From: JAPUME01 sp027294185
GTDB taxonomy: Bacteria > Acidobacteriota > Terriglobia > UBA7540 > JAPUME01
Reading direction: 5' to 3'
DNA: 64,000 nt
NCBI GenBank assembly: GCA_963555835.3
Contig: CAUVWZ020000002.1
Coordinates: 2,294,001-2,358,000, forward strand
In this document: piece after piece, positions 1 to 7,954 of the stretch
How positions within the stretch are numbered: position 1 is the stretch's first letter
Layout of the letters: each line of letters opens with the position of its first letter
Program-made: the position numbers and the translations under genes
The notes under the pieces: model-generated
Told to the model about the DNA's origin: nothing
Seen by the model: only the letters and a program-made list of their open reading frames with translations
The model's database searches: none

Positions 1-122
1 TGGAGAAAGGCTACGAGGAGCGGAGCCCCGACATGCCTTATCTCGGTATGCCGGGTTTCGACAGCCTGCGGGACGACCCACGCTTCCAGGACCTGCTGCG
101 CCGCATGAATCTCCCGGAGTAG
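1..122 (+). CDS. C-terminal end of a repeat/TPR-type protein (partial)
   Basis: The window opens inside a reading frame that starts at or before base 3 and ends at a TAG at 120-122, leaving 39 visible residues. The tail contains FDSLRDDPRFQDLLRRMNLP. This ending is common in large acidobacterial TPR proteins, including serine/threonine kinases and cyclases with C-terminal TPR arrays. The assignment rests on this tail alone; the catalytic part, if any, lies outside the window. Confidence 0.6.
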   Translation, partial: EKGYEERSPDMPYLGMPGFDSLRDDPRFQDLLRRMNLPE

Positions 123-127
123 ATTTT

Positions 128-613
128 CTACTTACCCGACCAGCAGCCGAGCAGGCGGCGAATGGTCACGAGCTGGCCGATATGGTAGGCGTTGTGGTCG
201 GCGACGAGCAACGCTTCGCGGAGCAGCGTCTGGCCGTCGCCGTGGGGAATTTTGGCGAAGAGGTCCTTCTTCGAGTCCGCCACCATTTTCTGCATGGCCT
301 TCAGATCTTTGCGGAAGGCACCCACGCTCTTCTTCCAGGCCGTCTCATCGGGCGGAGTCTCTGCGGGAGGCCAGTATCCGGCGGGAAAGTCGGGCGAGAC
401 GTGCTTGGCGTTGCGGCTGAACTCCAGAATGTCCCACTGGGCGATGCGCAGGTGCTCGATCAGGCTCCATGCCGTATAGGGCACGCCGGCCAGCTTCACG
501 CTGCAGAGTTGGGTAGGAAAATCGGCGACGGATTTCTCGAAATCGACATGCGCCCCGCCTCCACGAAGAAGGTAGAGAACGTGGTCGCGTAAAGCTTTGT
601 CGCCTTTCGCCAT
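128..613 (-). CDS. DinB-like family protein
   Basis: 161-residue protein of the DinB/YfiT four-helix-bundle fold, a family of putative metal-dependent enzymes (some are thiol S-transferases). The expected histidine triad is visible: H54 in SLIEHLRIAQWD, and H140 and H144 in DHNAYHIGQL. The ATG at 613 is preferred over an upstream start because the extra upstream codons are only the translation of a heptamer repeat (654-690). The gene converges on the partial gene to its left. The substrate cannot be told. Confidence 0.8.
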   Translation of the reverse strand: MAKGDKALRDHVLYLLRGGGAHVDFEKSVADFPTQLCSVKLAGVPYTAWSLIEHLRIAQWDILEFSRNAKHVSPDFPAGYWPPAETPPDETAWKKSVGAFRKDLKAMQKMVADSKKDLFAKIPHGDGQTLLREALLVADHNAYHIGQLVTIRRLLGCWSGK

Positions 614-653
614 ATTGGGTTCGCTCCCGCTTGAGCCTCGACAATTCCAACGT

Positions 654-690
654 CGAACATCGAACGTCGAACACCGAACATCGAACATCG
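654..690. repeat. Heptamer tandem repeat (CGAACAT)5
   Basis: Five consecutive 7-bp units of the form CGAACRY run from 654 to 688 with a partial sixth unit, just upstream of the DinB-like gene. Similar TTCGATG heptamer runs are scattered through intergenic DNA of some Acidobacteriota and Verrucomicrobiota. No function is known to me. Confidence 0.75.
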
Positions 691-893
691 AGAGAAGCAC
701 GTTCGGTCATCTTAGGCAGGAGAGGGAAAGAAGTCAATCAGTATGGAACAGTATCGCGCTACAAAAGGGCCGCAAAGGGACACCAGGGCACAGAATCATG
801 TTAGCCTAAGCAAGTTCCCCCTAAATCAAGGAGGCCAGCCCCGGCTCGGGGCAATTGCACAGCCAATAAGTTCGGGTTAAGATAGTATTTCTC

Positions 894-2021
894 ATGCTCC
901 GTCGTCAAATCCAGATCGAAGATCAAGCCTTGAAGCCCATTGCGGCGAAAGTCTTTGCCGGTGAGCGGCTGAGGTTTGAAGAGGGCGTCGCGCTTTATGA
1001 GTCGAACGACCTTCTTGCCATCGGCCATCTGGCGAACCACGTCCGCGAAAAGCGGCACGGAAACGTCACCTATTTCAACGTCAACCGCCACATCAATCCC
1101 ACCAACGTCTGCGTGGCCAGTTGCAAGCTCTGTGCCTTCGGCCGCAAACCCGGGGGAGACGGCGCCTACACCATGGCGCTGGAAGAAGTCTTCCGCACGG
1201 CGGCGGAAGGTTGGAGCGAGGCGGTCACGGAGTTTCACATCGTCGGCGGATTGCATCCCGACCTCTCGTTTGACTACTTCTGCGACCTGCTGAAGGGGTT
1301 AAGGGAGCGATTCCCAACGGTTCACCTGAAGGCCTTTACGGCGGTCGAGATCGCCTACCTGGCGCGAATCGGCAAGCTTACGGTGCGCGAAGCTCTCCTA
1401 CGTCTGAAGGATTCGGGGCTGGGGTCTCTGCCCGGAGGAGGCGCGGAAATCTTCGCCCCCAAGGTTCGGCGCGTGATCTGCGACCACAAGATCGGCGCCC
1501 ATACCTGGCTCAAGGTACATCGCATCGCCCATGGGCTGGGGCTGAACTCGAATGCCACGATGCTCTACGGCCACATCGAAACCGCCGAGGACCGGGTAGA
1601 TCATCTGCTCGAGCTTCGCAAACTTCAGGATGAAGCCCCCGGATTCATGACCTTCATCCCCCTGGCCTTCCATCCCGAAAATACCGGCCTGGCGCACGTG
1701 CCCAAACCCACCGGCTTCATGGACCTCAAAAACATCGCCGTCTCGCGCCTGCTGCTCGACAACTTCCCCCACATCAAGGCCTACTGGATCATGCTGACCC
1801 CCTCGATGGCGCAAGTGGCCCTCCGCTTCGGGGCCGACGACATCGACGGGACCGTGGTGGAGGAAAAGATTTACCACGATGCCGGCGCGACCACTTCACA
1901 ATCGCTCACCCGGGAGGGACTGGAGCGGTTGATCCGCGAGGCCGGACGCGAACCCGTGGAGCGCGACACGCTCTATCGCCGCGTCAGCCGCACCTCGACC
2001 AGTGTCACCGTGCAGGTTTAA
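894..2021 (+). CDS. mqnE: Aminodeoxyfutalosine synthase MqnE (radical SAM)
   Basis: 375-residue radical SAM enzyme that joins the enolpyruvyl product of chorismate with S-adenosylmethionine in the futalosine route to menaquinone. The CX3CX2C cluster motif is C73/C77/C80, within HINPTNVCVASCKLCAFG. The TEFHIVGGLHPDL segment is characteristic of MqnE and separates it from MqnC. Length is normal. The ATG at 894 has no clear Shine-Dalgarno. The other mqn genes are not in the window. The 3' end overlaps the convergent glycosyltransferase by 17 bases. Confidence 0.93.
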   Translation: MLRRQIQIEDQALKPIAAKVFAGERLRFEEGVALYESNDLLAIGHLANHVREKRHGNVTYFNVNRHINPTNVCVASCKLCAFGRKPGGDGAYTMALEEVFRTAAEGWSEAVTEFHIVGGLHPDLSFDYFCDLLKGLRERFPTVHLKAFTAVEIAYLARIGKLTVREALLRLKDSGLGSLPGGGAEIFAPKVRRVICDHKIGAHTWLKVHRIAHGLGLNSNATMLYGHIETAEDRVDHLLELRKLQDEAPGFMTFIPLAFHPENTGLAHVPKPTGFMDLKNIAVSRLLLDNFPHIKAYWIMLTPSMAQVALRFGADDIDGTVVEEKIYHDAGATTSQSLTREGLERLIREAGREPVERDTLYRRVSRTSTSVTVQV

Positions 2022-3375
2022 GCCATCCGCCCGACTTGATCCCTCGAGAGAGAAACTGCCCCGCCGCCAGCGCAAACACAGGGCCATATTCCAGCCATAA
2101 GAATAGGTTCCGGTCGTGATAGACGCCCAGGGCGCCGTATTCCACCAGCGGTGCGTACCCGAGCGTCGCCGTAACGCTCATCAGCAGCCAGGCGGAATTC
2201 GGGTAAAAACAGAGGAAGGGAATCGACCAGGTGAAATACCAGGGAAAGGAGTTTGGAGAAAACAAAACGACAGCCGAGGTCATCAACAGGGCCATCTTCA
2301 GAGGATCGTCCCACCTCTTGAGCGCTACAATCATCAGCAGCACCAGCAGCACTCCGGCCACCAACTGCGCCTGCATGTGGGAGTTCCCGCAATAGCGAAT
2401 GAAGCGGAAGAGGCTGTCGTTGTTTTCGTAGTGGTGGATAAAGTGATCCAGCCCTTCAAAAACAGCGCCCCCACCGCCGGCAGCATAAGGGAGATAGGCG
2501 AATCCCAGGAGTAAGGCAAACAGGGCGACGTATTTCGCCACATGCCAAAACCGGTAAAATCGAGCGGCAATGGTAGGAATCCTTGGCTTGCTTTCCAGTG
2601 CCGTCTTCAACAAGGCAGGCAGCAGCAGGACGGCAAAAAACTTGGTTAAAACCGAGAGCGCCAGGAAGGCCGTTGACAGCAAGGGCCGCCGCCCTATTAT
2701 GAATAGAAGGGCGAGGAGCAGGGTAACAATGGCCGCCGAATCGTAGTGGCCGGAAGCTGCAAAGGATGTGATGACCAGCGGATTCCAGGCGTAGGCTATA
2801 ACCCGCGTCCGGGGCAGCTTCTGGGTTTTCAATAGCAACAGGAGGACGACCACCGAGGCCAGGTCCAACAGGACGAACAGGGTCTTAAAGCCGACGACCG
2901 AGGGGGCCAGACGGAAGTTCCATGCAAAAATCCCTTCCGCGAGCGGAGGGTAAACCGAATGGAGGTGCGGGGTGCCCATGCGCTGATAGGTTTCATCCCG
3001 CAGATGCTCCAGGCCCGGGGTGGCCGGGGTAACCGTGTAAGAGTTCAACCCCTCCTGCTGCGCGCGCCCCTGCCAGCGGTAGCGATACAGGTCCTGCGAG
3101 AGGGACGGCCAAAGAGGAAGGAGCAGGAGCCGAAACCCCAAGGCCCCGCCCAGGATGATTCCCAGACCCCAACGGCCGCAGGGATAACGCTCGACCAGGT
3201 AGACGGCGCAGACGAAGATCACGCCCGCGACGAGCGACAGCCCGATGAACTCCACCGCGTGGGCGCCCAGATCGCCCATCGTGCGGAAGGAGCGGTAGAT
3301 CAGGGCCAACACTACTGCCGCACCCAGCAATGCGGCTGAGTTCACGAACTGAACCAGGGAAGAACGAGTGCGCAT
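2005..3375 (-). CDS. GT-C type membrane glycosyltransferase (GT87/DUF2029-like)
   Basis: Integral membrane protein of 456 residues with about a dozen hydrophobic segments. An early loop carries SQDLYRYRWQGR, the aspartate-containing extracytoplasmic loop motif of GT-C mannosyl/glucosyltransferases that use polyprenyl-phosphate sugars. HSVYPPLAEGIF follows. The ATG at 3375 is chosen; a TTG at 3441 would add 22 hydrophilic residues. Acceptor and sugar are unknown. The adjacent, divergently read GT2 synthase suggests an envelope polysaccharide role, but this is inference. Confidence 0.75.
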   Translation of the reverse strand: MRTRSSLVQFVNSAALLGAAVVLALIYRSFRTMGDLGAHAVEFIGLSLVAGVIFVCAVYLVERYPCGRWGLGIILGGALGFRLLLLPLWPSLSQDLYRYRWQGRAQQEGLNSYTVTPATPGLEHLRDETYQRMGTPHLHSVYPPLAEGIFAWNFRLAPSVVGFKTLFVLLDLASVVVLLLLLKTQKLPRTRVIAYAWNPLVITSFAASGHYDSAAIVTLLLALLFIIGRRPLLSTAFLALSVLTKFFAVLLLPALLKTALESKPRIPTIAARFYRFWHVAKYVALFALLLGFAYLPYAAGGGGAVFEGLDHFIHHYENNDSLFRFIRYCGNSHMQAQLVAGVLLVLLMIVALKRWDDPLKMALLMTSAVVLFSPNSFPWYFTWSIPFLCFYPNSAWLLMSVTATLGYAPLVEYGALGVYHDRNLFLWLEYGPVFALAAGQFLSRGIKSGGWLKPAR

Positions 3376-3517
3376 CTGTACCGTTGAGATTAAACCACGG
3401 GAGGTGAAGGGGGAAAGAAAAAGTTCTCCCTCCGAACCCAATGTAGATCGGGGCTTTCTGGAATCAGCGGAAGGTTCCCCTCAAGAAACAAAATCCTAGG
3501 GGGTGGTTGGTTCATCC

Positions 3518-3523
3518 TATAAT
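3518..3523 (+). promoter_or_regulatory. -10 box upstream of the GT2 gene
   Basis: A perfect TATAAT lies 20 bases before the GT2 start at 3544. A GGAAG ribosome site follows at about 3531-3535. No good -35 hexamer is visible at 16-18 bp, so this may be an activated or weak promoter. Confidence 0.4.
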
Positions 3524-3543
3524 AGAGGGGCGGAAGACCTTTG

Positions 3544-5163
3544 ATGGCGATAAAAATGGGCGCACTCTCGATCCTCCTTTTCGACCTGGACTTTTTCGGG
3601 CCGCTCTGGAAGCCGTTTGTTCCGAACGACCCTTTTCAGGGTCTCTACCGCGCCAACGCCTTTGACCTCGCCATTCTGATTCCCTACTTCCTTGTGTTGG
3701 TCCTCCTGTCCATCTACGGGTTCCACCGTTACTACCTCATCTATCTCTACCTGCGGAACCGGCATAAGGCGCCCATGCCATCGAAGAGGTTCGAGCACCT
3801 GCCCCCGGTTACGGTTCAGTTGCCGCTCTACAACGAGCGCTATGTCGTCGGCAGGCTGCTCGAAGCCGCCACGGCGCTCGACTACCCGCGCGAGAAGCTG
3901 GAAATCCAGGTGCTCGACGACTCGACCGACGAAACCAGCCAGATTGCCGAAGAGCTCGTCAAGGAGTATGCCGCCCGAGGGCACCGCGTGCGCTATCTCC
4001 ATCGCAGCAACCGCCGGGGATTCAAGGCCGGCGCTCTGGCCGAGGGACTCAAGGTCGCCGAAGGAGAATTCATCGCCATCTTCGATGCGGACTTTGTACC
4101 TCCGCGCAATGTCCTGCGCCAGATGGTCGAGTATTTCACCGATCCCGAGGTGGGCGTCGTCCAGGGACGCTGGACGTGGCTGAATCGAGACTATTCGCTG
4201 CTGACGCGCGTGGAGTCGCTGCTTCTCGACGGCCACTTCACCATCGAGCACGGCGGCCGGAACTTCTCCGGACTCTTTTTCAACTTCAACGGAACGGCGG
4301 GCATGTGGCGGCGGGCTGCCATCGAGTCTGCCGGCGGCTGGGAACATGACACGCTGACCGAAGACACCGACCTCAGCTACCGAGCCCAGATGAAAGGGTG
4401 GCGGTTCGTATACGCGCCGCACATCGCCTGCCCCTCCGAGCTGCCGGTGGAAATGAACGCGTTCAAGACGCAACAGGCGCGCTGGGCCAAGGGGCTGATT
4501 CAGAATGCCAAAAAGCTTTTGCCGCGCATCTGGAAAAGTCCGCTGCCGCTGCGGGTGAAGGTGGAGGCGTCCTTCCACCTTACGGCGAACATCTGCTACC
4601 CGCTCATGGTGGCGCTGGCGTACCTGCTCTTGCCCGCCATGATTCTTCGCGCCCACCAGGGATGGTTCCAGGTGCTTACCATCGATCTTCCGCTTTTCCT
4701 GGCGGCTACCGGCTCCGTGTCCGCATTCTATCTGGTCGCCCAACGGGAACTCGACCCGCGGGGTTGGAAGAAAAGCATCAAATTTGTCCCGCTGCTGATG
4801 GCCATAGGGATCGGCTTGTCGTTAAGCAACACCAAGGCGGTCTTCGAGGCGCTGCTCGGCTGGAAGTCGGGCTTTGCGAGAACACCCAAGTATTGTGTGG
4901 AAAAGGGGAAAGATTCCTGGGCGAGCAAAAAGTATTCGACCGGCGGGGGATGGACTCCAGCGGTGGAGCTAATGCACGGCGGCTATTTTACTTTCATCTT
5001 CTACTACGCGGCCACCGGCGCTCATTATATCGTTACCCCCCTTCTGATGCTCTTCGTCGCGGGCTACTTCTACATGGGCGGAATGTCGCTGCTGCAGAAG
5101 CCGCTTCGTCGCCTGCTGCCGGCGGCGCGCGCCCGGAATCTCGGTTCCCTCACGAGCGGGTAA
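3544..5163 (+). CDS. Cellulose-synthase-like family 2 glycosyltransferase
   Basis: 539-residue processive GT2 enzyme. There is an N-terminal membrane segment (about residues 40-65). The cytosolic GT-A domain follows, with the D,D,D,QxxRW signature: LDDSTDE (about 125), DADFVPP (about 182), TEDTDLSYR (about 273) and QQARWAKG (about 311). Three to four C-terminal membrane helices come after that. It resembles bacterial CESA-like and glucomannan-type synthases of ordinary length. There is no PilZ domain or bcsB/bcsZ neighbour, so classical cellulose synthesis is not indicated. ATG at 3544 directly follows an in-frame TTG. Confidence 0.85.
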   Translation: MAIKMGALSILLFDLDFFGPLWKPFVPNDPFQGLYRANAFDLAILIPYFLVLVLLSIYGFHRYYLIYLYLRNRHKAPMPSKRFEHLPPVTVQLPLYNERYVVGRLLEAATALDYPREKLEIQVLDDSTDETSQIAEELVKEYAARGHRVRYLHRSNRRGFKAGALAEGLKVAEGEFIAIFDADFVPPRNVLRQMVEYFTDPEVGVVQGRWTWLNRDYSLLTRVESLLLDGHFTIEHGGRNFSGLFFNFNGTAGMWRRAAIESAGGWEHDTLTEDTDLSYRAQMKGWRFVYAPHIACPSELPVEMNAFKTQQARWAKGLIQNAKKLLPRIWKSPLPLRVKVEASFHLTANICYPLMVALAYLLLPAMILRAHQGWFQVLTIDLPLFLAATGSVSAFYLVAQRELDPRGWKKSIKFVPLLMAIGIGLSLSNTKAVFEALLGWKSGFARTPKYCVEKGKDSWASKKYSTGGGWTPAVELMHGGYFTFIFYYAATGAHYIVTPLLMLFVAGYFYMGGMSLLQKPLRRLLPAARARNLGSLTSG

Positions 5164-5208
5164 GGAGCGAAACTTCACTCTACCTTTTTCCAGAGGCGAA
5201 CCTGCGCT

Positions 5209-5970
5209 ATGACCCATAGTCGGAAAACTCTTCCCCTTGTTGCTTGCGGCCTGCTATTTTCCCTGACGCTGGGAGAAGTGGTCGCCCAACAGAGCGGGTC
5301 CGGGGGATTTGCCCGCCAGCCGGCCGACATTCTCTCCTACCTGGGCGCGCCGTGGCTGGAGCGGCACGAACGCGAGGCGATGGAGAAACCCGAGCAAGTC
5401 CTGGACGCGCTCAAGATGCAGCCGGGCGACGTGGTTGCCGACGTGGGCGCCGGGTCGGGATTTTTCACGGTGAAGCTTTCCCGACGCGTGGGACCGACCG
5501 GGAAGGTATACGCCGTGGATATCCAGAAGGAGATGCTGGACCTGATTCGGCAGAAGATCGATCGGATGGGGTTAGGAAATATTGAGCCGGTTCTCGGGGA
5601 AACGGCAGACCCGCACCTGCCCCCGCAAGCGATCGACCTGATCTTTATCGTCGATGCCTACCACGAATTCCAGGAGCCCCTGTCGCTCGTAAAACGCCTT
5701 CGCGAGGCGCTCAAACCCGACGGGCGCCTCATGATCATCGAGTACAAATCGGAATACGCCTACATCCGGCCGCTGCATAAGATGGAGGAGTCACAGATCG
5801 TAGGCGAGCTAAAACTGGGTGGATTCACTCTCTCGAAGCGGTTCGATTTGCTGGAAAATCAGCACATGCTCATTTTCAAAAAGGGGGGAAGCCAACTCGG
5901 CCTCCGAAAACGCGAAAGGGTGGGCGGCGATCCAATAAGGAAATCTATACTTGGTTACCCCAGACGCTAG
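5209..5970 (+). CDS. Exported class I SAM-dependent methyltransferase
   Basis: 253 residues. Residues 1-27 form a signal peptide ending at VVAQ, followed by a Rossmann methyltransferase. Motif I is VVADVGAGSGFFT, the acidic motif is VYAVDIQ, and motif IV is DLIFIVDAYHEF. The combination of a signal peptide with an intact SAM fold is odd because SAM is cytosolic, yet such exported UbiE-like proteins recur in Acidobacteriota. Substrate unknown. It follows the GT2 gene by 45 bases and may be co-transcribed with it. Confidence 0.8.
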   Translation: MTHSRKTLPLVACGLLFSLTLGEVVAQQSGSGGFARQPADILSYLGAPWLERHEREAMEKPEQVLDALKMQPGDVVADVGAGSGFFTVKLSRRVGPTGKVYAVDIQKEMLDLIRQKIDRMGLGNIEPVLGETADPHLPPQAIDLIFIVDAYHEFQEPLSLVKRLREALKPDGRLMIIEYKSEYAYIRPLHKMEESQIVGELKLGGFTLSKRFDLLENQHMLIFKKGGSQLGLRKRERVGGDPIRKSILGYPRR

Positions 5971-6251
5971 GTTATCTTTCTGCTATTTTTGTATAATAAT
6001 GAGAGGTGATCGACGCGAACGCGAAACTTTGTCCCGTGATTTCTTAACGCAGTTTCCCTCCCTTGTTGCGTCCTTGCGTCAAAATCAATACACACAATTC
6101 CTCTTTGCAGGGAATCACAAAAACCGGTTAAATTGAATTCCCAATTGTATTCTAGGAGCATGTTAACCCGAACCGCTCGGTTTTTATGCATATTATCCCT
6201 ACCCCAATAAGCGGCTTTCAGTTCCTTCAGGGGAAAATTGCAACGCCCTCC

Positions 6252-7730
6252 TCAACGCCTGGTGGAAATCGTGACCTGGAAGGCGAATCCCTGCCGGTTC
6301 ATTTGCAGGCTCACGGCATTTCCCAGACGCCCGGCGATGCTCTCATACTCCTCCACGGACCGTACCGGCCTGCGATTGACTCCCATGATGATGTCTCCCG
6401 GCCCGAGGCCCACTCGGGCGGCGGGACTGCTCCCGTCGATGCCGCTAATCAGCACACCTTGAGTGTCGGGTGAGAGGCGAAGCTCGGCAAGGATCTCCGG
6501 CGTCAAATCCTGAATCTCCACGCCTCGGAGAACGCCTTCCTCAATCGAGATCGGGCCGGAAACGCCTCGCCGCCCTGAGGAGGGCTGCTCTCCGACTTCA
6601 ACCTGAATCGCCAGAGGCTCCCCGTCGCGGAGAATCCGCAACTCGACCTGCGTGCCGGGCGAGGTCGAGGCGACAACGGCGATCCACTGCGCGTCGGAGC
6701 GGATGGTGGCGCCATTGAGTTCCAGGATGATGTCTCCCCGGCGGAGTCCTGCCTCCTCGGCGGGACCCGCGGAGGAGACATTGGACACCAGGACTCCTTC
6801 CAAGGAAGGAGCGTTATACTGATCGGCCAGGGCTTGGTTCAGGTTCATCACACTGACCCCGAGAAATCCCCTCACCACTCGGCCCGTCTTTACCAGGCTC
6901 TCGAAAACCGAGCGCGCCATGGCGCTGGGGATGGCAAAACCCACACCGCTGAATCCTCCCTGCGTAGTCGCGAAATTGATCCCCACCAACTCCCCGCGCA
7001 CGTTGACCAGCGCTCCTCCAGAATTGCCCATGTTGATGGCCGCATCGGTCTGAATAAAGTCCCCATACTGCGCCAATCCCATGCCGGGACGGCCCACCGC
7101 GCTGACCATACCGCGGGTGACGGTAAAGTTCAGGCCGAAGGGATTACCGAACGCCAGGACCGTCTCACCCACCTGCAGGTGAGCCGAATCCCCCCAGGGG
7201 ACGGTGGGAAGATTTTCCCCCTTCACCTTGATGACCGCCACATCGGTGGCGGGGTCGGTTCCCACCAGCTCCGCATCGAACTCCCGCCGGTCCGACAAGA
7301 GGACCTTGATTTCATCCGCCTGCGCGATGACGTGATTGTTCGTCACGATGTATCCCTCCGGCGAGACAATCACACCGCTCCCCAGGGACTGCTCCACTCG
7401 CTCGCGTGGAACACCGAAAAAGTCGCCGAAGAACTGCCGGAAAAAGGGGTCGTTCATAAAGGGAGACTGACGTACGCGAATGACTTTCTTTGCCCCCACA
7501 TTGACGACGGCAGGGGTGACGGCCCGCGCAATCGCCGCGAACGCCTGGTTTTGCGCTTCGAGAACCTCGACCTGGGCAGGATCGAGCCCCGGGACCTCCG
7601 CCTGGACGAAGGAAGGGTAAGTTCGGTTGGAAAAATAGATCACGCCCGAAACCGCCAGGCAGGCCAGGCCGATCAAAGTAAGACTTATGCCAAGCAGGTT
7701 ATCTTTGATGAGCGCACGAAATTCCTTCAT
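6252..7730 (-). CDS. HtrA/Deg-type serine protease with two PDZ domains
   Basis: 492-residue periplasmic quality-control protease anchored by one N-terminal membrane helix (residues 12-33). The trypsin-like domain shows the whole triad: H133 in VTNNHVI, D163 in PATDVAVIK, and S237 in GNSGGALVN. PDZ1 follows at about 290-385 (GFLGVSV onward) and PDZ2 at about 400-490. This is the Do/DegP-DegS layout. The membrane anchor makes it more DegS-like, while two PDZ domains are more DegP/DegQ-like, so no symbol is assigned. It stands alone between two convergent or unrelated units. Confidence 0.9.
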   Translation of the reverse strand: MKEFRALIKDNLLGISLTLIGLACLAVSGVIYFSNRTYPSFVQAEVPGLDPAQVEVLEAQNQAFAAIARAVTPAVVNVGAKKVIRVRQSPFMNDPFFRQFFGDFFGVPRERVEQSLGSGVIVSPEGYIVTNNHVIAQADEIKVLLSDRREFDAELVGTDPATDVAVIKVKGENLPTVPWGDSAHLQVGETVLAFGNPFGLNFTVTRGMVSAVGRPGMGLAQYGDFIQTDAAINMGNSGGALVNVRGELVGINFATTQGGFSGVGFAIPSAMARSVFESLVKTGRVVRGFLGVSVMNLNQALADQYNAPSLEGVLVSNVSSAGPAEEAGLRRGDIILELNGATIRSDAQWIAVVASTSPGTQVELRILRDGEPLAIQVEVGEQPSSGRRGVSGPISIEEGVLRGVEIQDLTPEILAELRLSPDTQGVLISGIDGSSPAARVGLGPGDIIMGVNRRPVRSVEEYESIAGRLGNAVSLQMNRQGFAFQVTISTRR

Positions 7731-7954
7731 CAGCTAATCCCTTCCCGGGAGCCGGGAAAAACATATAGTGCCAAGATGCCCCCGACGGGGCGGCATGGCG
7801 CCGTTGCGGCTTTCTCTCCCGTCTCCTCTTCTATTCTAATCCAGTATTAGGGAGGATTACACAACTCCTCATGCGGGTCCCCGATGAGGGGGGAAATCAG
7901 ACATCGGCCGGAGCTGGGCGCCATGGGGCCGTGCGGCTGGACCCCGGCTTATTA